A stretch of 64,000 nucleotides of DNA from Vibrio sp. HB236076 (GTDB lineage: Bacteria; Pseudomonadota; Gammaproteobacteria; Enterobacterales; Vibrionaceae), in the NCBI RefSeq assembly GCF_040957575.1, contig NZ_CP162601.1:124001-188000 (forward strand), read 5' to 3'. Below the pieces are notes generated by a model, which saw nothing but the letters and a program-made list of their open reading frames with translations, had not been told where the DNA came from and ran no database searches. Of this stretch, positions 37,610 to 46,574 are shown in pieces. Position numbers and translations under genes: made by a program. Position 1 is the stretch's first letter. Every line of letters starts with the position of its first letter.

Positions 37610-38188
37610 TTAAAGATCAAATTGAGCAAAGTAGTGATCGATCATATCGAGCATTCTTTGTTTGTCTTGGCACAGGCGGCGATAGGTCCTAAGACCAATG
37701 ATATGCACTTGTAACATGCTGGCTAGTGACTGCGGGTCCTGTTTTGCGTCGATTTCCCCTGCCTCGATGGCGGCTCGAAAAAAGTCAGCCATGGCACTTT
37801 CAATTTGTGCCAGTGCTTGTTTGGCGGTGGCGAGTAAATCCGCATTGTTTTCTTCGGTGAGTTCAGAGATGCTTTTTACCAATAAACACATTTCGTTTGG
37901 CGCCGTGTGTGCTCTTTCTATTACGGCAAAATGCACAAAACTTTTGATCGCTTGTAACGGCGATTCATGTTGCTGACGATACGTAGCAAGTAGGGCTAGC
38001 GATTGATCTGCATAGTGTTCAAGCACCCGTTTAAAAAGCCCTTCTTTACTGCCAAAGGCGGCGTAAATGCTGCCTGGGCGCATATCTATTTTTTCCTGTA
38101 ATGCGCGCATGGATGTGGCGTGAAAGCCTTTTTCCCAATAGAGCTCAGTAGCTTTTTCGATGGCGATTTGAGGGTCGGTTTTGATCAT
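37610..38188 (-). CDS. TetR-family repressor
   Basis: A protein of 192 residues. The helix-turn-helix is in ATELYWEKGFHATSMRALQEKIDMRPGSIYAAFGSKEGLFKRVLEHY (about 10-55). The C-terminal part carries the TetR_C YjdC/AcuR-like pattern NEMCLLVKSISEL. ATG 38188 is chosen because it keeps the two operator copies at 38205-38245 outside the gene; ATG 38200 is possible. It probably represses itself with the isomerase gene on one side and the CMD-yghU-HAD genes on the other. Confidence 0.9.
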   Translation of the reverse strand: MIKTDPQIAIEKATELYWEKGFHATSMRALQEKIDMRPGSIYAAFGSKEGLFKRVLEHYADQSLALLATYRQQHESPLQAIKSFVHFAVIERAHTAPNEMCLLVKSISELTEENNADLLATAKQALAQIESAMADFFRAAIEAGEIDAKQDPQSLASMLQVHIIGLRTYRRLCQDKQRMLDMIDHYFAQFDL

Positions 38189-38204
38189 GATATTTCTCAT
38201 TGGG

Positions 38205-38245
38205 CTTGAACACTTGTTCAATTATCGCTTGAACAAGTGTTCAAG
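38205..38245. promoter_or_regulatory. Double TetR operator
   Basis: A perfect 17-bp inverted repeat (arms 38205-38221 and 38229-38245, spacer 7). Each arm contains the same palindrome, TTGAACA-N2-TGTTCAA, so two identical sites lie 23 bases apart centre to centre. They lie between tetR and the divergent CMD gene, where both promoters must be. Confidence 0.85.
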
Positions 38246-38314
38246 TCCAGTTATATTCGATCTCAGTCGTTAATTGAGACGCAACTTAAAACTATTTGAT
38301 CGAAAGGAGCCAGT

Positions 38315-38863
38315 ATGACTCAATTTACAATCCACGATGTAGAAAGTGCCCCGCAACAAAGCAAAGCGTTATTGCAAAAATCGCTCGATGGCTTTGGTAT
38401 GATCCCAAATCTGCACGGTGTGATGGCAGAAGCTCCTGGGCTATTAGAAGGTTACCAAGTCTTGCATGGCCTATTTGCCAACAGCTCGTTTAACGCCGAA
38501 GAGCTGACTGTGGTATGGCAAAGTATTAACGTGGAGCACGAGTGCCATTACTGCGTTCCCGCCCATACTGGGATTGCCAAATCAATGAAAGTCGATGATG
38601 CGATTACCGATGCACTGCGCAATGAAACCCCGCTAGCAGATGCCAAGCTCGAGGCGCTGCGCACGATGACATTGGCCGTGGTTCGCCAGCGTGGCGCAGT
38701 GGAGAAAGAACAAGTCGAGGCCTTCTTTTCTGCGGGTTATGAGCAGCGCCAACTGCTTGAAATTATTCTAGGTTGCGCGCAAAAAGTCATGAGTAACTAC
38801 GTTAACCATATTGCAGAGACCCCGGTTGATGAACCTTTCAAGGCATTTGCGTGGTCTAAGTAA
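38315..38863 (+). CDS. AhpD-like carboxymuconolactone decarboxylase-family protein
   Basis: An alpha-helical protein of 182 residues. The CMD motif is VEHECHYCVPAHTGIAKSM (about 72-90), where CxxC and the following His form the redox centre seen in AhpD-type peroxidase partners. The rest fits alkylhydroperoxidase domain proteins (NAEELTVVWQSIN, LEIILGCAQKVMSNYVNH). It may reduce peroxides or serve as a thiol relay. It is first gene of the + branch under the double TetR operator. ATG 38315 follows GAAAGGAG. Confidence 0.9.
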   Translation: MTQFTIHDVESAPQQSKALLQKSLDGFGMIPNLHGVMAEAPGLLEGYQVLHGLFANSSFNAEELTVVWQSINVEHECHYCVPAHTGIAKSMKVDDAITDALRNETPLADAKLEALRTMTLAVVRQRGAVEKEQVEAFFSAGYEQRQLLEIILGCAQKVMSNYVNHIAETPVDEPFKAFAWSK

Positions 38864-38959
38864 TCCGTTATACCCTGAGAGAACGTCGTGTGCTTGACCG
38901 CGAAGGTGCATACGGCCATAAGCATGACGTTTATTGATACTCAACAAGGAGAAACTCGA

Positions 38960-39817
38960 ATGGCAGATCATTATCAGCCACCTAAAGTGTGGACCAATGA
39001 TGCGAAAGGCGGCAACAAGTGGGCCAATATTAATAGCCCTGAAGCCGGTGCTCGATTTGAAAGAGAATTACCGGTCGGTGAGCACAACTTTCAGCTCTAT
39101 TCACTGGGTACGCCCAATGGGCAAAAAGTGACGATCATGTTCGAAGAGTTACTGGCGCTGGGGATTACGGAAGCGGAATACGATGCTTACTTGATCAACA
39201 TTGGTGAAGCCGATCAGTTTTCTTCAGGGTTTGTCGCGGTCAACCCAAACTCAAAAATTCCTGCTTTGGTGGATAAAAGCGGTGATAAGCCGGTCAATGT
39301 ATTTGAGTCCGCGTCGATTTTGGTTCACTTGGCAGAAAAGTTTGGTCAGTTCTTGCCAACTTCTGGCGCTGCGCGTACTCAGGCGTTTAACTGGCTGTTT
39401 TGGGCTCAAGGCTCTGCCCCATTCTTGGGTGGCGGTTTTGGCCATTTTTATGCGTATGCCGATGAAAAACAAGAGTACCCTATTAACCGTTTTGCGATGG
39501 AAGCCAAGCGTCAACTAGACGTGTTAGACAAACAATTGGCGAATAACACGTATGTGTCCGGTGAAGAGTACACCATTGCCGATATGGCGATTTGGCCCTG
39601 GTATGGCAACTTGGTGATCAATAACTCGTATGATGCGGCTGAGTTTTTACAAGTTCACACTTACACCAATGTGGTTCGTTGGGCGACCATGATTGCACAG
39701 CGCGAAGCGGTGCAACGCGGCCGTATTGTTAACCGTGCTATGGGAGAAGAGTGGGAAAAACTCAGCGAGCGTCACTGTGCTGCTGATATTGATAACGTCC
39801 TCGCTTTAAAACCCTAA
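38960..39817 (+). CDS. yghU: Glutathione transferase-like disulfide reductase YghU
   Basis: A protein of 285 residues. It has the Nu-class GST start YQPPKVWTNDAKGGNKWANIN, the thioredoxin fold QLYSLGTPNGQKVTIMFEELLALG, the GSH site VNPNSKIPALVDKSG...VFESASILVHLAEKFG, and the helical domain with WLFWAQGSAPFLGGGFGHFY and IADMAIWPWYGNLV. These follow E. coli YghU, which reduces organic hydroperoxides and binds two GSH. ATG 38960 follows AAGGAG; the longer frame to 38888 is not needed. It lies 96 bases after the CMD gene. Confidence 0.93.
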   Translation: MADHYQPPKVWTNDAKGGNKWANINSPEAGARFERELPVGEHNFQLYSLGTPNGQKVTIMFEELLALGITEAEYDAYLINIGEADQFSSGFVAVNPNSKIPALVDKSGDKPVNVFESASILVHLAEKFGQFLPTSGAARTQAFNWLFWAQGSAPFLGGGFGHFYAYADEKQEYPINRFAMEAKRQLDVLDKQLANNTYVSGEEYTIADMAIWPWYGNLVINNSYDAAEFLQVHTYTNVVRWATMIAQREAVQRGRIVNRAMGEEWEKLSERHCAADIDNVLALKP

Positions 39818-39824
39818 ACCGATG

Positions 39825-39852
39825 AACCCGAGTGAAACCACTCGGGTTTTTT
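39825..39852 (+). terminator. Terminator after yghU
   Basis: A 10-bp perfect stem AACCCGAGTG/CACTCGGGTT with a four-base loop AAAC and a T-run to 39852. The HAD gene begins 45 bases later, so it depends on read-through or has its own promoter. Confidence 0.92.
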
Positions 39853-39896
39853 CTTTCTATTGATGTTGAAATCGCACTCGTCGCTGAGGAGTAACA

Positions 39897-40571
39897 ATGT
39901 TAAGTAAGGCAAGTGTACTGGCCTTTGATGTGTATGGCACACTCATCGATACCAATGGTGTATTGACGTTATTACAACAGTTTTTAGGGGCGGCAGAGGC
40001 GCCTCGTTTCGCCAACCACTGGCGCGATAAACAACTCGAGTATTCTTTTCGTCGGGGTTTAATGGGGGCGTATCAACCTTTTGCCACTTGTACTCGAGAT
40101 GCCTTAAAAGAAACCACGGCAACATTGGGGCTTTCATTAAATGAAGATCAGCAAAATGCCTTGATGAAGCAGTATCTGCAGTTGCCCGCCTTTGATGACG
40201 TCAAACCGAGTTTACAAGCTTTAAAAGCACAAGGTATCAAGCTGGTTGCCTTTTCTAATGGCGAGGCCTCTTCGGTACAAGGTTTGTTGGAATATAATCA
40301 GATTGAGGATTTATTTTCTGGCATTGTCAGCTGTCAATCGATTGAAAAATTTAAACCCGACCCTGAGGTTTACCAGTATTTATTGGCGCAAACTGGAGGC
40401 GATAAAGACTCGACATGGCTGATTTCAAGCAACCCGTTTGATGTGACGGGGGCGCGCAGTTTTGGTTTGCCAAGTGCTTGGCTACAACGCGACTCTGGCA
40501 AGGTGTTTGACCCGTGGCAAGATTGCCAACCTACCCGGGTAATCGGGCAGTTAGGTGACTTAGTCGAGTAA
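39897..40571 (+). CDS. Haloacid dehalogenase, type II (2-haloacid dehalogenase-like)
   Basis: A HAD enzyme of 224 residues. The nucleophile Asp10 is in AFDVYGTLIDT, an Arg sits at the L-2-haloacid dehalogenase position (HWRDKQLEYSFRRGL, about 42-55), SNGEAS is motif II, KFKPDPEVY carries the Lys, and SSNPFDVTGARSFG is motif IV. This set is typical of true (S)-2-haloacid dehalogenases rather than phosphatases. It lies just after yghU and so may belong to the TetR-controlled cluster. ATG 39897 follows GAGGAG. Confidence 0.9.
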   Translation: MLSKASVLAFDVYGTLIDTNGVLTLLQQFLGAAEAPRFANHWRDKQLEYSFRRGLMGAYQPFATCTRDALKETTATLGLSLNEDQQNALMKQYLQLPAFDDVKPSLQALKAQGIKLVAFSNGEASSVQGLLEYNQIEDLFSGIVSCQSIEKFKPDPEVYQYLLAQTGGDKDSTWLISSNPFDVTGARSFGLPSAWLQRDSGKVFDPWQDCQPTRVIGQLGDLVE

Positions 40572-40615
40572 CGAGATCATAAACAGCGGTGTATCCATTG
40601 CTGGCATAGAGAGAC

Positions 40616-40645
40616 AATACCCCCTTATCGGTGTAAGGGGGTATT
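40616..40645. terminator. Bidirectional terminator between the HAD and BCCT genes
   Basis: AATACCCCCTTA (40616-40627) pairs perfectly with TAAGGGGGTATT (40634-40645) around TCGGTG. It sits between convergent genes. T-runs are short, so it is a somewhat atypical terminator. Confidence 0.75.
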
Positions 40646-40648
40646 TCG

Positions 40649-42235
40649 TTACGAAGACGCTTGTTGCTCTTTCGCCATCTTAAAGGCAATTTTAGGTGCC
40701 TGCCACAGGCTCGGCAGCAAGATAAACGATGCTGGTACCGCGGTGATAACAATAAAAGATTGAAGAGCGGAAATACCACCAGAACCCATGGAGATCAAAA
40801 CGATGGCCATGGCTCCCATCACCATCCCCCAAAATGCGCGAATCGCTGCATTAGGGTGACTGTCACCACTGATGACGACACTGATCGTATAGGTCATCGA
40901 ATCACCGGTTGTCACAATGAAGGTTGTCGTCAGCAATAAAAAGGCGAGAGCGACCACGGTTGGGTATGGCAATTGCGAGGTGATTGCCAGCAAAGCGCCG
41001 GGCAGGTTGAAGCCTTCGAACCCACTGGCAATCGAACCTGGGTTGGCGAGTTCAAATGCCAAGCCACTGCCACCGACAATACTGAACCAAAAGCACGTAA
41101 TAAGCGGCGCGATGAGACTGACGGACAAAATGAGTTGACGTACGGTTCGTCCGCGTGAAATGCGAGCAATGAAAATCGCCATCATGGGGCCATAACCAAT
41201 AAACCAGCCCCAGAAAAAGACTGTCCACCAGCTTAACCAGTCAGGGTCTTGGCGATAGAGGGCCATCGGCACAAATTCTTTGATCATTGTCGTTACGCCA
41301 CCCAGATAGCCATTGAGGATGAAGCTCGTCGGGCCGGCGATAAGAAGAAACAACACCAAGATAAGCGAGAGAATGATGTTATAGCGACTAATGATTTGTA
41401 TGCCTTTGCTCAATCCCGTTAAGGCAGAAATGGTGTACATCGCAACGGCAAAGACGATGACCAATGCTTGAGTGGTAAAGGTATTGGCCAAGCCAAACAG
41501 ATCATTGATGGCATAGCTAATCTGCAAGCCGAGAAAACCAATCGGACCAATGGTACCCGCTGCGACGGCAATAATACTCAAGGCATCAATCAGGTTGGCG
41601 ATCCAACCAGAGACGGCGCGCTGGCCAAGGACAGGGTAAAGTAAAGTGCGCGGCTTTAGAGGCAGGCCCTTGTCATAATGCAAATGCATTAAGACCACAG
41701 AAGACAAGCAACCTAAGATGGCCCAAGCGAGGAAACCCCAGTGTAAAAACGACTGGGCAAGTGCGTTGGTGGCGCGTTGCCACGTGCTGGCACCATCACC
41801 AAATAGCGGTGGAGGTGAGACAAAGTGAGCGATGGGCTCAGCCGCGGCCCAAAATACGCCCCCGCCAGCCAGTAAGGTGCATAAAATGATCGACAGCCAT
41901 TTAAAGTTTGCGATCTCTGGTTGCTTTAAGGCGCCGAGTCGAGCTGCACCAGAAGGAAGCAAGGCCAATGCGAAACCGATGAGAAAATTGGCCAACAGTA
42001 AGACTTGCCAAAAACCACCGAAGGTCGACGTGGTTATCGAAAAAGCGCGATTGATGTTAGAGGTTAGCCAAGAAGGGGCGATCAGAGCGGTCAGGACAAA
42101 TAAGAACAAAAAACTGCCGCTGAGCAAAAACACGGGGTTCGTCAGTTGCAATTTTTGTGACCAGCTTTGCGGGGGATGAGTGGCGATATAATTCGCGCGA
42201 TTTGGCGTGTGTATCGCCTTAGAAGGTTGAGACAT
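40649..42235 (-). CDS. BCCT-family betaine/choline/carnitine transporter
   Basis: A carrier of 528 residues with 12 helices. It contains GGGVFWAAAEPIAHF (helix 3 region), the aromatic betaine-site region WWTVFFWGWFIGYGPMMAIFIARISRGRTVRQL (about 330-362) and TTGDSMTYTISVVISGD. BCCT proteins take up betaine, choline, carnitine or similar trimethylammonium compounds with Na+ or H+, often for osmotic protection. No catabolic genes for these lie nearby. ATG 42235 (MSQPSKAI) follows AGAGAG; the longer frame to 42373 has no features. Confidence 0.92.
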   Translation of the reverse strand: MSQPSKAIHTPNRANYIATHPPQSWSQKLQLTNPVFLLSGSFLFLFVLTALIAPSWLTSNINRAFSITTSTFGGFWQVLLLANFLIGFALALLPSGAARLGALKQPEIANFKWLSIILCTLLAGGGVFWAAAEPIAHFVSPPPLFGDGASTWQRATNALAQSFLHWGFLAWAILGCLSSVVLMHLHYDKGLPLKPRTLLYPVLGQRAVSGWIANLIDALSIIAVAAGTIGPIGFLGLQISYAINDLFGLANTFTTQALVIVFAVAMYTISALTGLSKGIQIISRYNIILSLILVLFLLIAGPTSFILNGYLGGVTTMIKEFVPMALYRQDPDWLSWWTVFFWGWFIGYGPMMAIFIARISRGRTVRQLILSVSLIAPLITCFWFSIVGGSGLAFELANPGSIASGFEGFNLPGALLAITSQLPYPTVVALAFLLLTTTFIVTTGDSMTYTISVVISGDSHPNAAIRAFWGMVMGAMAIVLISMGSGGISALQSFIVITAVPASFILLPSLWQAPKIAFKMAKEQQASS

Positions 42236-42485
42236 AGTACGCTCTCTTTTGGGGTTGTGTTTACTATCAATAATGGGGTCGAATAGTACCACAGCATTGA
42301 AAAATGTGTTAAGTCTCACAAATTGGGTCTGAATTAATAGCTTTTCGCTATGGATTCTATGGCAAATTAACATTTTTCCTATTGAATCATCAGCGTTATT
42401 CTAATCGCTCTTATTGTTTTGTTTCTTTTTATCCATTTTAACGCAGTGATTCGAACCACAAAAAATCACCGCTCATGAGGTTAAT

Positions 42486-43661
42486 ATGCAATCAACATCG
42501 ACGATATCATCGGACCGTGAGACAAGAGGAAATCACCAGGTAAATACGCTCTCTAAGTTAGGAGGGTTCACTTTATTATTGGTCGCGACGCTGACTATCA
42601 TGGTTGGGGCGGTATTAGCACCTGGCTTGACCTCTATCTCATCTGAATTGGGAATGAGTGATCACGCCGCGTTATTGATTACCTTACCCGCGCTAGGCGT
42701 GGTGCTGTTGGCGCCCTTTTTTGGGTTGTTGATTGATAAGTGGGGAGCGAGACCGACATTGTTGCTCAGTTTGGTTGGCTATTTTATTTTTGGGTGTGGC
42801 GGGGCCTTTTTATCGCAGCATTGGCTGATCGTGTTCGATCGCGTGGTGCTAGGTGGCTTTGCCGCTGGTGCCATGGCCAGTGGTACGGCGTTGATCACGC
42901 ATTGGTACACCGGACACGCACGCCTTAGCATGATTGCCAAACAAGGCATGGCGATTGAGTTAGGCGGGGTGGTTTTCCTTTTCTTAGGTGGATTACTCAG
43001 TGAGTGGAATTGGCAAGGTCCCTTTTTGATTTATGCCTTAGCGGCACTGATCTTTGTGTTGGTTGTGGCAATGATTCCCAAACAAACCCCTCTCGACGAG
43101 GTCAAAGAAAGCGATAGCGAATCAGTGCAATCGACATCGATTAAGTCGGTATTAACGTTTGCGACACTGGCGATGGCAACGTTTTATAGTATGTTTGTGA
43201 CCTTACCTGGTCACCTTGGTAACGTGGGGTTCTCCGAAGCTCATGTTGGGTATTTCTTGGCATTTATTTCTTTTATGGCGGTTATTGCTGCCATGTTGAT
43301 GCCGAAAATGATCAAAAAAACCAATGAACAAATAACCTTGAGTTGCGCCTTTGTGTGTTTTGCGATTGCTCATGGCTTATTTAGTGTCAGCGATGCTGTC
43401 GCGGTTATGGTCTTGGCTGCGGTGATCACTGGGATTGGTTTTGGCTTTTCGATCCCCTTGCTCAATCATGCCACGGTTGAACGCAGTGATGAGAGCAATC
43501 GCGGCCGCAATTTGTCTTATTTTGCCATGGCGGTGTTTATTGGTCAGTTCATGACCTCTGGTTTGTCTTTTCTTCCCCTCAGTTCACAGGGTATTTTTGT
43601 CTTGTGTGCTGCGATTGCACTGCTTTGCGCTATCAAGGTAAAGTGGGCGAAGACACTGTAA
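42486..43661 (+). CDS. MFS transporter (CynX/NimT-like)
   Basis: A protein of 391 residues with 12 predicted helices and the MFS loop 2-3 motif GLLIDKWGARPTLLL (about 80-94). A polar N-terminus of about 28 residues precedes helix 1. The substrate is unknown; the overall pattern (VGAVLAPGLTSISSELGMSDHAALLITLP) is that of small-molecule or drug MFS carriers. The LysR gene begins 16 bases after its stop, suggesting an operon. Confidence 0.87.
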   Translation: MQSTSTISSDRETRGNHQVNTLSKLGGFTLLLVATLTIMVGAVLAPGLTSISSELGMSDHAALLITLPALGVVLLAPFFGLLIDKWGARPTLLLSLVGYFIFGCGGAFLSQHWLIVFDRVVLGGFAAGAMASGTALITHWYTGHARLSMIAKQGMAIELGGVVFLFLGGLLSEWNWQGPFLIYALAALIFVLVVAMIPKQTPLDEVKESDSESVQSTSIKSVLTFATLAMATFYSMFVTLPGHLGNVGFSEAHVGYFLAFISFMAVIAAMLMPKMIKKTNEQITLSCAFVCFAIAHGLFSVSDAVAVMVLAAVITGIGFGFSIPLLNHATVERSDESNRGRNLSYFAMAVFIGQFMTSGLSFLPLSSQGIFVLCAAIALLCAIKVKWAKTL

Positions 43662-43676
43662 AGTAGGAAGCAACGT

Positions 43677-44603
43677 ATGGAGTTAAAAACCTTAAAGAGT
43701 TTCGTTTCGGTGGCGAGGTTGCAAAGTTTCTCCGCCGCCGCCAAAGCGCTTCATACGGTTCAGCCGGCGATCAGTCGTCATATTGCCAGTTTAGAGCAAG
43801 AATTAGGGGTGCAACTTTTTGCGCGCAGTTCCCGTGAGGTGTTGATCACACCGGCGGGAAAGCGCTTGTTAATTGAGGCCGAAGCGTTATTAGCCAGTGC
43901 AGAGCAAGCCAAAGAGAACGTGATTAAAACGCATCAAGGCGATATTGGTCAGCTGACGATTGGTTACTTAGGTGGGGCAACCTTGTCTTTTTTCCCGCAG
44001 TTGATTCGCCAATACAGTCAGCGCTACCCAGGTGTCGACATCAATTTAATCGACATGACGGTTTCTCAGCAGCTCAGCGCTTTTGAACAACAGCAGATAG
44101 ATATTGGCTTTTCTCGTGCGATACCAGAGCGTTTGCAAGACGAGTTTAGCTCGCTCGACATTTATCAAGACAGTTTAATTGCGGTACTGCCTGATCATCA
44201 CCCTTTGGCCAACGAACGCCGTATTGAGCTCGCCCAACTCAAAGAGGAAACCTTTGTTTTGTTTAGTCGCTGTGAAGCCGTCGAGCTCTTCGATGCGATC
44301 ATTAGCCACTGTCATCACGCGGGTTTCTCACCGAAAATCAAAAATGAGCCACAATTGATGCAAACGATGATGACGCAGGTTGCGGCGGGTATTGGGGTGT
44401 CTATTGCCCCTGGTGCCGTGAGTAAATTGGCCAATCACGGTTGTCGTTTCGTGGAGATAGCCGGCATGAAGCCAGAAATTAAACTGTCTTTACATCATAA
44501 AAAGTTTGGTGCATCGACTCATGTTATGGCGTTTAAACAAACGGTTATAGAGGCGATTCCGACTATTAGAGCGTCTATGTTTGATCCGACGCCGGTATCG
44601 TGA
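43677..44603 (+). CDS. LysR-family regulator
   Basis: A protein of 308 residues. It has an N-terminal winged helix (LKSFVSVARLQSFSAAAKALHTVQPAISRHIASLEQELGVQLFARSSREVLITPAG) and an effector domain beginning GQLTIGYLGG. It resembles regulators of aromatic or acid catabolism (CatM/BenM type). It shares a transcript direction with the upstream MFS gene and lies 136 bases before the next MFS gene, so it may control one or both. ATG 43677 follows AGGAAG. Confidence 0.9.
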   Translation: MELKTLKSFVSVARLQSFSAAAKALHTVQPAISRHIASLEQELGVQLFARSSREVLITPAGKRLLIEAEALLASAEQAKENVIKTHQGDIGQLTIGYLGGATLSFFPQLIRQYSQRYPGVDINLIDMTVSQQLSAFEQQQIDIGFSRAIPERLQDEFSSLDIYQDSLIAVLPDHHPLANERRIELAQLKEETFVLFSRCEAVELFDAIISHCHHAGFSPKIKNEPQLMQTMMTQVAAGIGVSIAPGAVSKLANHGCRFVEIAGMKPEIKLSLHHKKFGASTHVMAFKQTVIEAIPTIRASMFDPTPVS

Positions 44604-44739
44604 GCGACTTCTGGCCTCTGAGATCAATGAATACAAAATTGTTATTAATTGAATAAAAATTTAGCATTTTCCTTATAGCTAACGAAGGCGTATTCTGCGA
44701 GTTATTCTATTTATCCACTCAGTTAAAGGAGTGAACTCA

Positions 44740-45933
44740 ATGTCTGCACCTTCTGCTACCACGTCAGCGAGCCTGACGAAGGGGCTATTGTTTTTAATGG
44801 CGATGGCCGTGGCTGCGACGGCGGCAAATCTTTATTACAACCAGCCTATTTTGCCCAGCATTGGCCTTGAGCTTGGCTTGAGTGATGGCCAATTAGGCTA
44901 TATTCCTGCAGCCAGTCAGCTTGGTTATGCGGCCGCAATCTTATTGATCTCTCCACTTGGCGACGTGCTGGTGCGCAAAAAAATCATAGCCATCCTCTCT
45001 TTGTGCTTAGTGGTTTCATCGTTAGTGGCGTTTTCTTCTCACCATTTTGTTTTGTTAATTGTCGCGTGTTTTGGTATTGGTTTAAGTGCCAATATTACCC
45101 AGCAGTTGATTCCATTTGCGGCTTCAATGTCGACAGCGCAAGAAAAAGGGCGAGTGATTGGCACCTTGATGACCGGTTTGACGGTAGGCATTTTATTGTC
45201 TCGTACCCTCAGTGGCTGGGTCGGTGAGCTGTGGGGATGGCGCGCGGTATTTTTAATGTCGGCTCTCATTGCCGCAGTTTTTGGCGTGTTGCTTTATCGA
45301 CGTTTGCCTCACAACACACCACCTGCTGCACTGCCTTATGGCCAACTGCTTGCCAGTATGTTGACGCTGGTGCGCCAGCATACCGTGCTCAGACAGTCGG
45401 CTTTGACTGGCGCGTTGTGGTTTGCCGCGTTTAATGCTTTGTGGGCGACATTAGCACTGCACGTGAGTAAGCCGCCTTTTGGCTACGATGCCCATCAAGC
45501 GGGGTTGTTTGGTTTAGTCGCGATGGCTGGGGTGATCGGCGCTAAGGTTTCTGGACGCTTGGTGCCGAAATTAGGTGCCCCGATGATGATCAATATCGCC
45601 TTATTGCTCATTGCGTCAGGCTTTGCCGTTACTTACTTTTACGCTGATCAGCTGGTGGGTTTAGTCATCGGTATTATCTTGATTGATTTGGGGGTTTTTA
45701 GTGCTCAAGTGTCCAATCAAGTGCGCGTATTTTCAATCGATCCTAAAGCGCAAAGCCGGATAAATGGTGTCTATATGCTGGGGTATTACCTCGGCGGCGC
45801 AGTGGGTTCCTATGGCGGCGTACAATTGTTTGATCAGTATGGTTGGAGTGGCGTCAGCGGGTTGGCCATTGCTTTACTCGCGATAAGTGCATTGGTCAAT
45901 AATCTACACCGACGCCAATCGGGTCACGACTGA
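44740..45933 (+). CDS. MFS transporter (YnfM/NepI-like efflux type)
   Basis: A protein of 397 residues with 12 predicted helices. The first helix, AMAVAATAANLYYNQPILPSIG, is followed by GYAAAILLISPLGDVLVRKK (the A motif). The start AAANLYYNQPILPSIG is typical of MFS proteins annotated as sugar or drug efflux. ATG 44740 is seven bases after AAAGGAG and is preferred over GTG 44731. It is convergent with the Lrp-type gene; the substrate is unknown. Confidence 0.87.
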   Translation: MSAPSATTSASLTKGLLFLMAMAVAATAANLYYNQPILPSIGLELGLSDGQLGYIPAASQLGYAAAILLISPLGDVLVRKKIIAILSLCLVVSSLVAFSSHHFVLLIVACFGIGLSANITQQLIPFAASMSTAQEKGRVIGTLMTGLTVGILLSRTLSGWVGELWGWRAVFLMSALIAAVFGVLLYRRLPHNTPPAALPYGQLLASMLTLVRQHTVLRQSALTGALWFAAFNALWATLALHVSKPPFGYDAHQAGLFGLVAMAGVIGAKVSGRLVPKLGAPMMINIALLLIASGFAVTYFYADQLVGLVIGIILIDLGVFSAQVSNQVRVFSIDPKAQSRINGVYMLGYYLGGAVGSYGGVQLFDQYGWSGVSGLAIALLAISALVNNLHRRQSGHD

Positions 45934-45961
45934 GCACATTAATGCGATGTCGGGCGCTTGT

Positions 45962-46438
45962 TTAGCGTAGTAGAGATTCATTGGCTGCTAAAGGCAGGGC
46001 CGTGGTGTATTTCACCTGTTCCATGGCAAAGCTGGATGTGACATTGGATAAGCCCCCGACTTCGTTGATTAAGGTCTTGTAAAACTGGTCAAAGGCTTGA
46101 ATGTCTTTGACCACCAAGCGCAATAAGTAATCCCATTCCCCAGACATTCGATAGCACTCGACCACTTGCTCAAACGCGATAACCGTTTCGGAGAAGTGCT
46201 GTAACCAAGCGGCATCGTGGCGCTGAGTTTTGAGGTGTACAAACACCGATAAGCCTAAGTTTAACTGCTCGGCGTCTAAAAGCGCGACCCTCGCTTGGAT
46301 GACGCCCTGCGTTTCAAGCTGCTTAATGCGTTTCCAGCAGGGGGTCGTTGATAGGTTCACGCGTTCAGCTATCTCACTCACTGACAAAGTACAATCTTGC
46401 TGAAGTAGGTTTAATATTTTCCGATCGATTCTATCCAT
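45962..46438 (-). CDS. Lrp/AsnC-family regulator
   Basis: A protein of 158 residues with the N-terminal helix-turn-helix (DRIDRKILNLLQQDCTLSVSEIAERVNLSTTPCWKRIKQLETQGVI) and a C-terminal RAM effector domain (VHLKTQ..., VVECYRMSGEWDYLLRLVVKD). It is divergent from a cysteine-synthase-like lyase gene with 136 bases between. E. coli DecR (YbaO), a relative, senses cysteine and induces a cysteine desulfidase, so a similar role is likely here. Confidence 0.92.
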   Translation of the reverse strand: MDRIDRKILNLLQQDCTLSVSEIAERVNLSTTPCWKRIKQLETQGVIQARVALLDAEQLNLGLSVFVHLKTQRHDAAWLQHFSETVIAFEQVVECYRMSGEWDYLLRLVVKDIQAFDQFYKTLINEVGGLSNVTSSFAMEQVKYTTALPLAANESLLR

Positions 46439-46574
46439 AGAAAACGAATTCCTTTTTGAGACTTATTTGAGATTTTTTTTCTATATTGGCGCGAAAAGGT
46501 CAAGAGATAAAGGACTTTTTTATCCGTTGGAATTGCTATGCTAAACCTTCGCTGAATAAGAAGGAGATCGGCTA

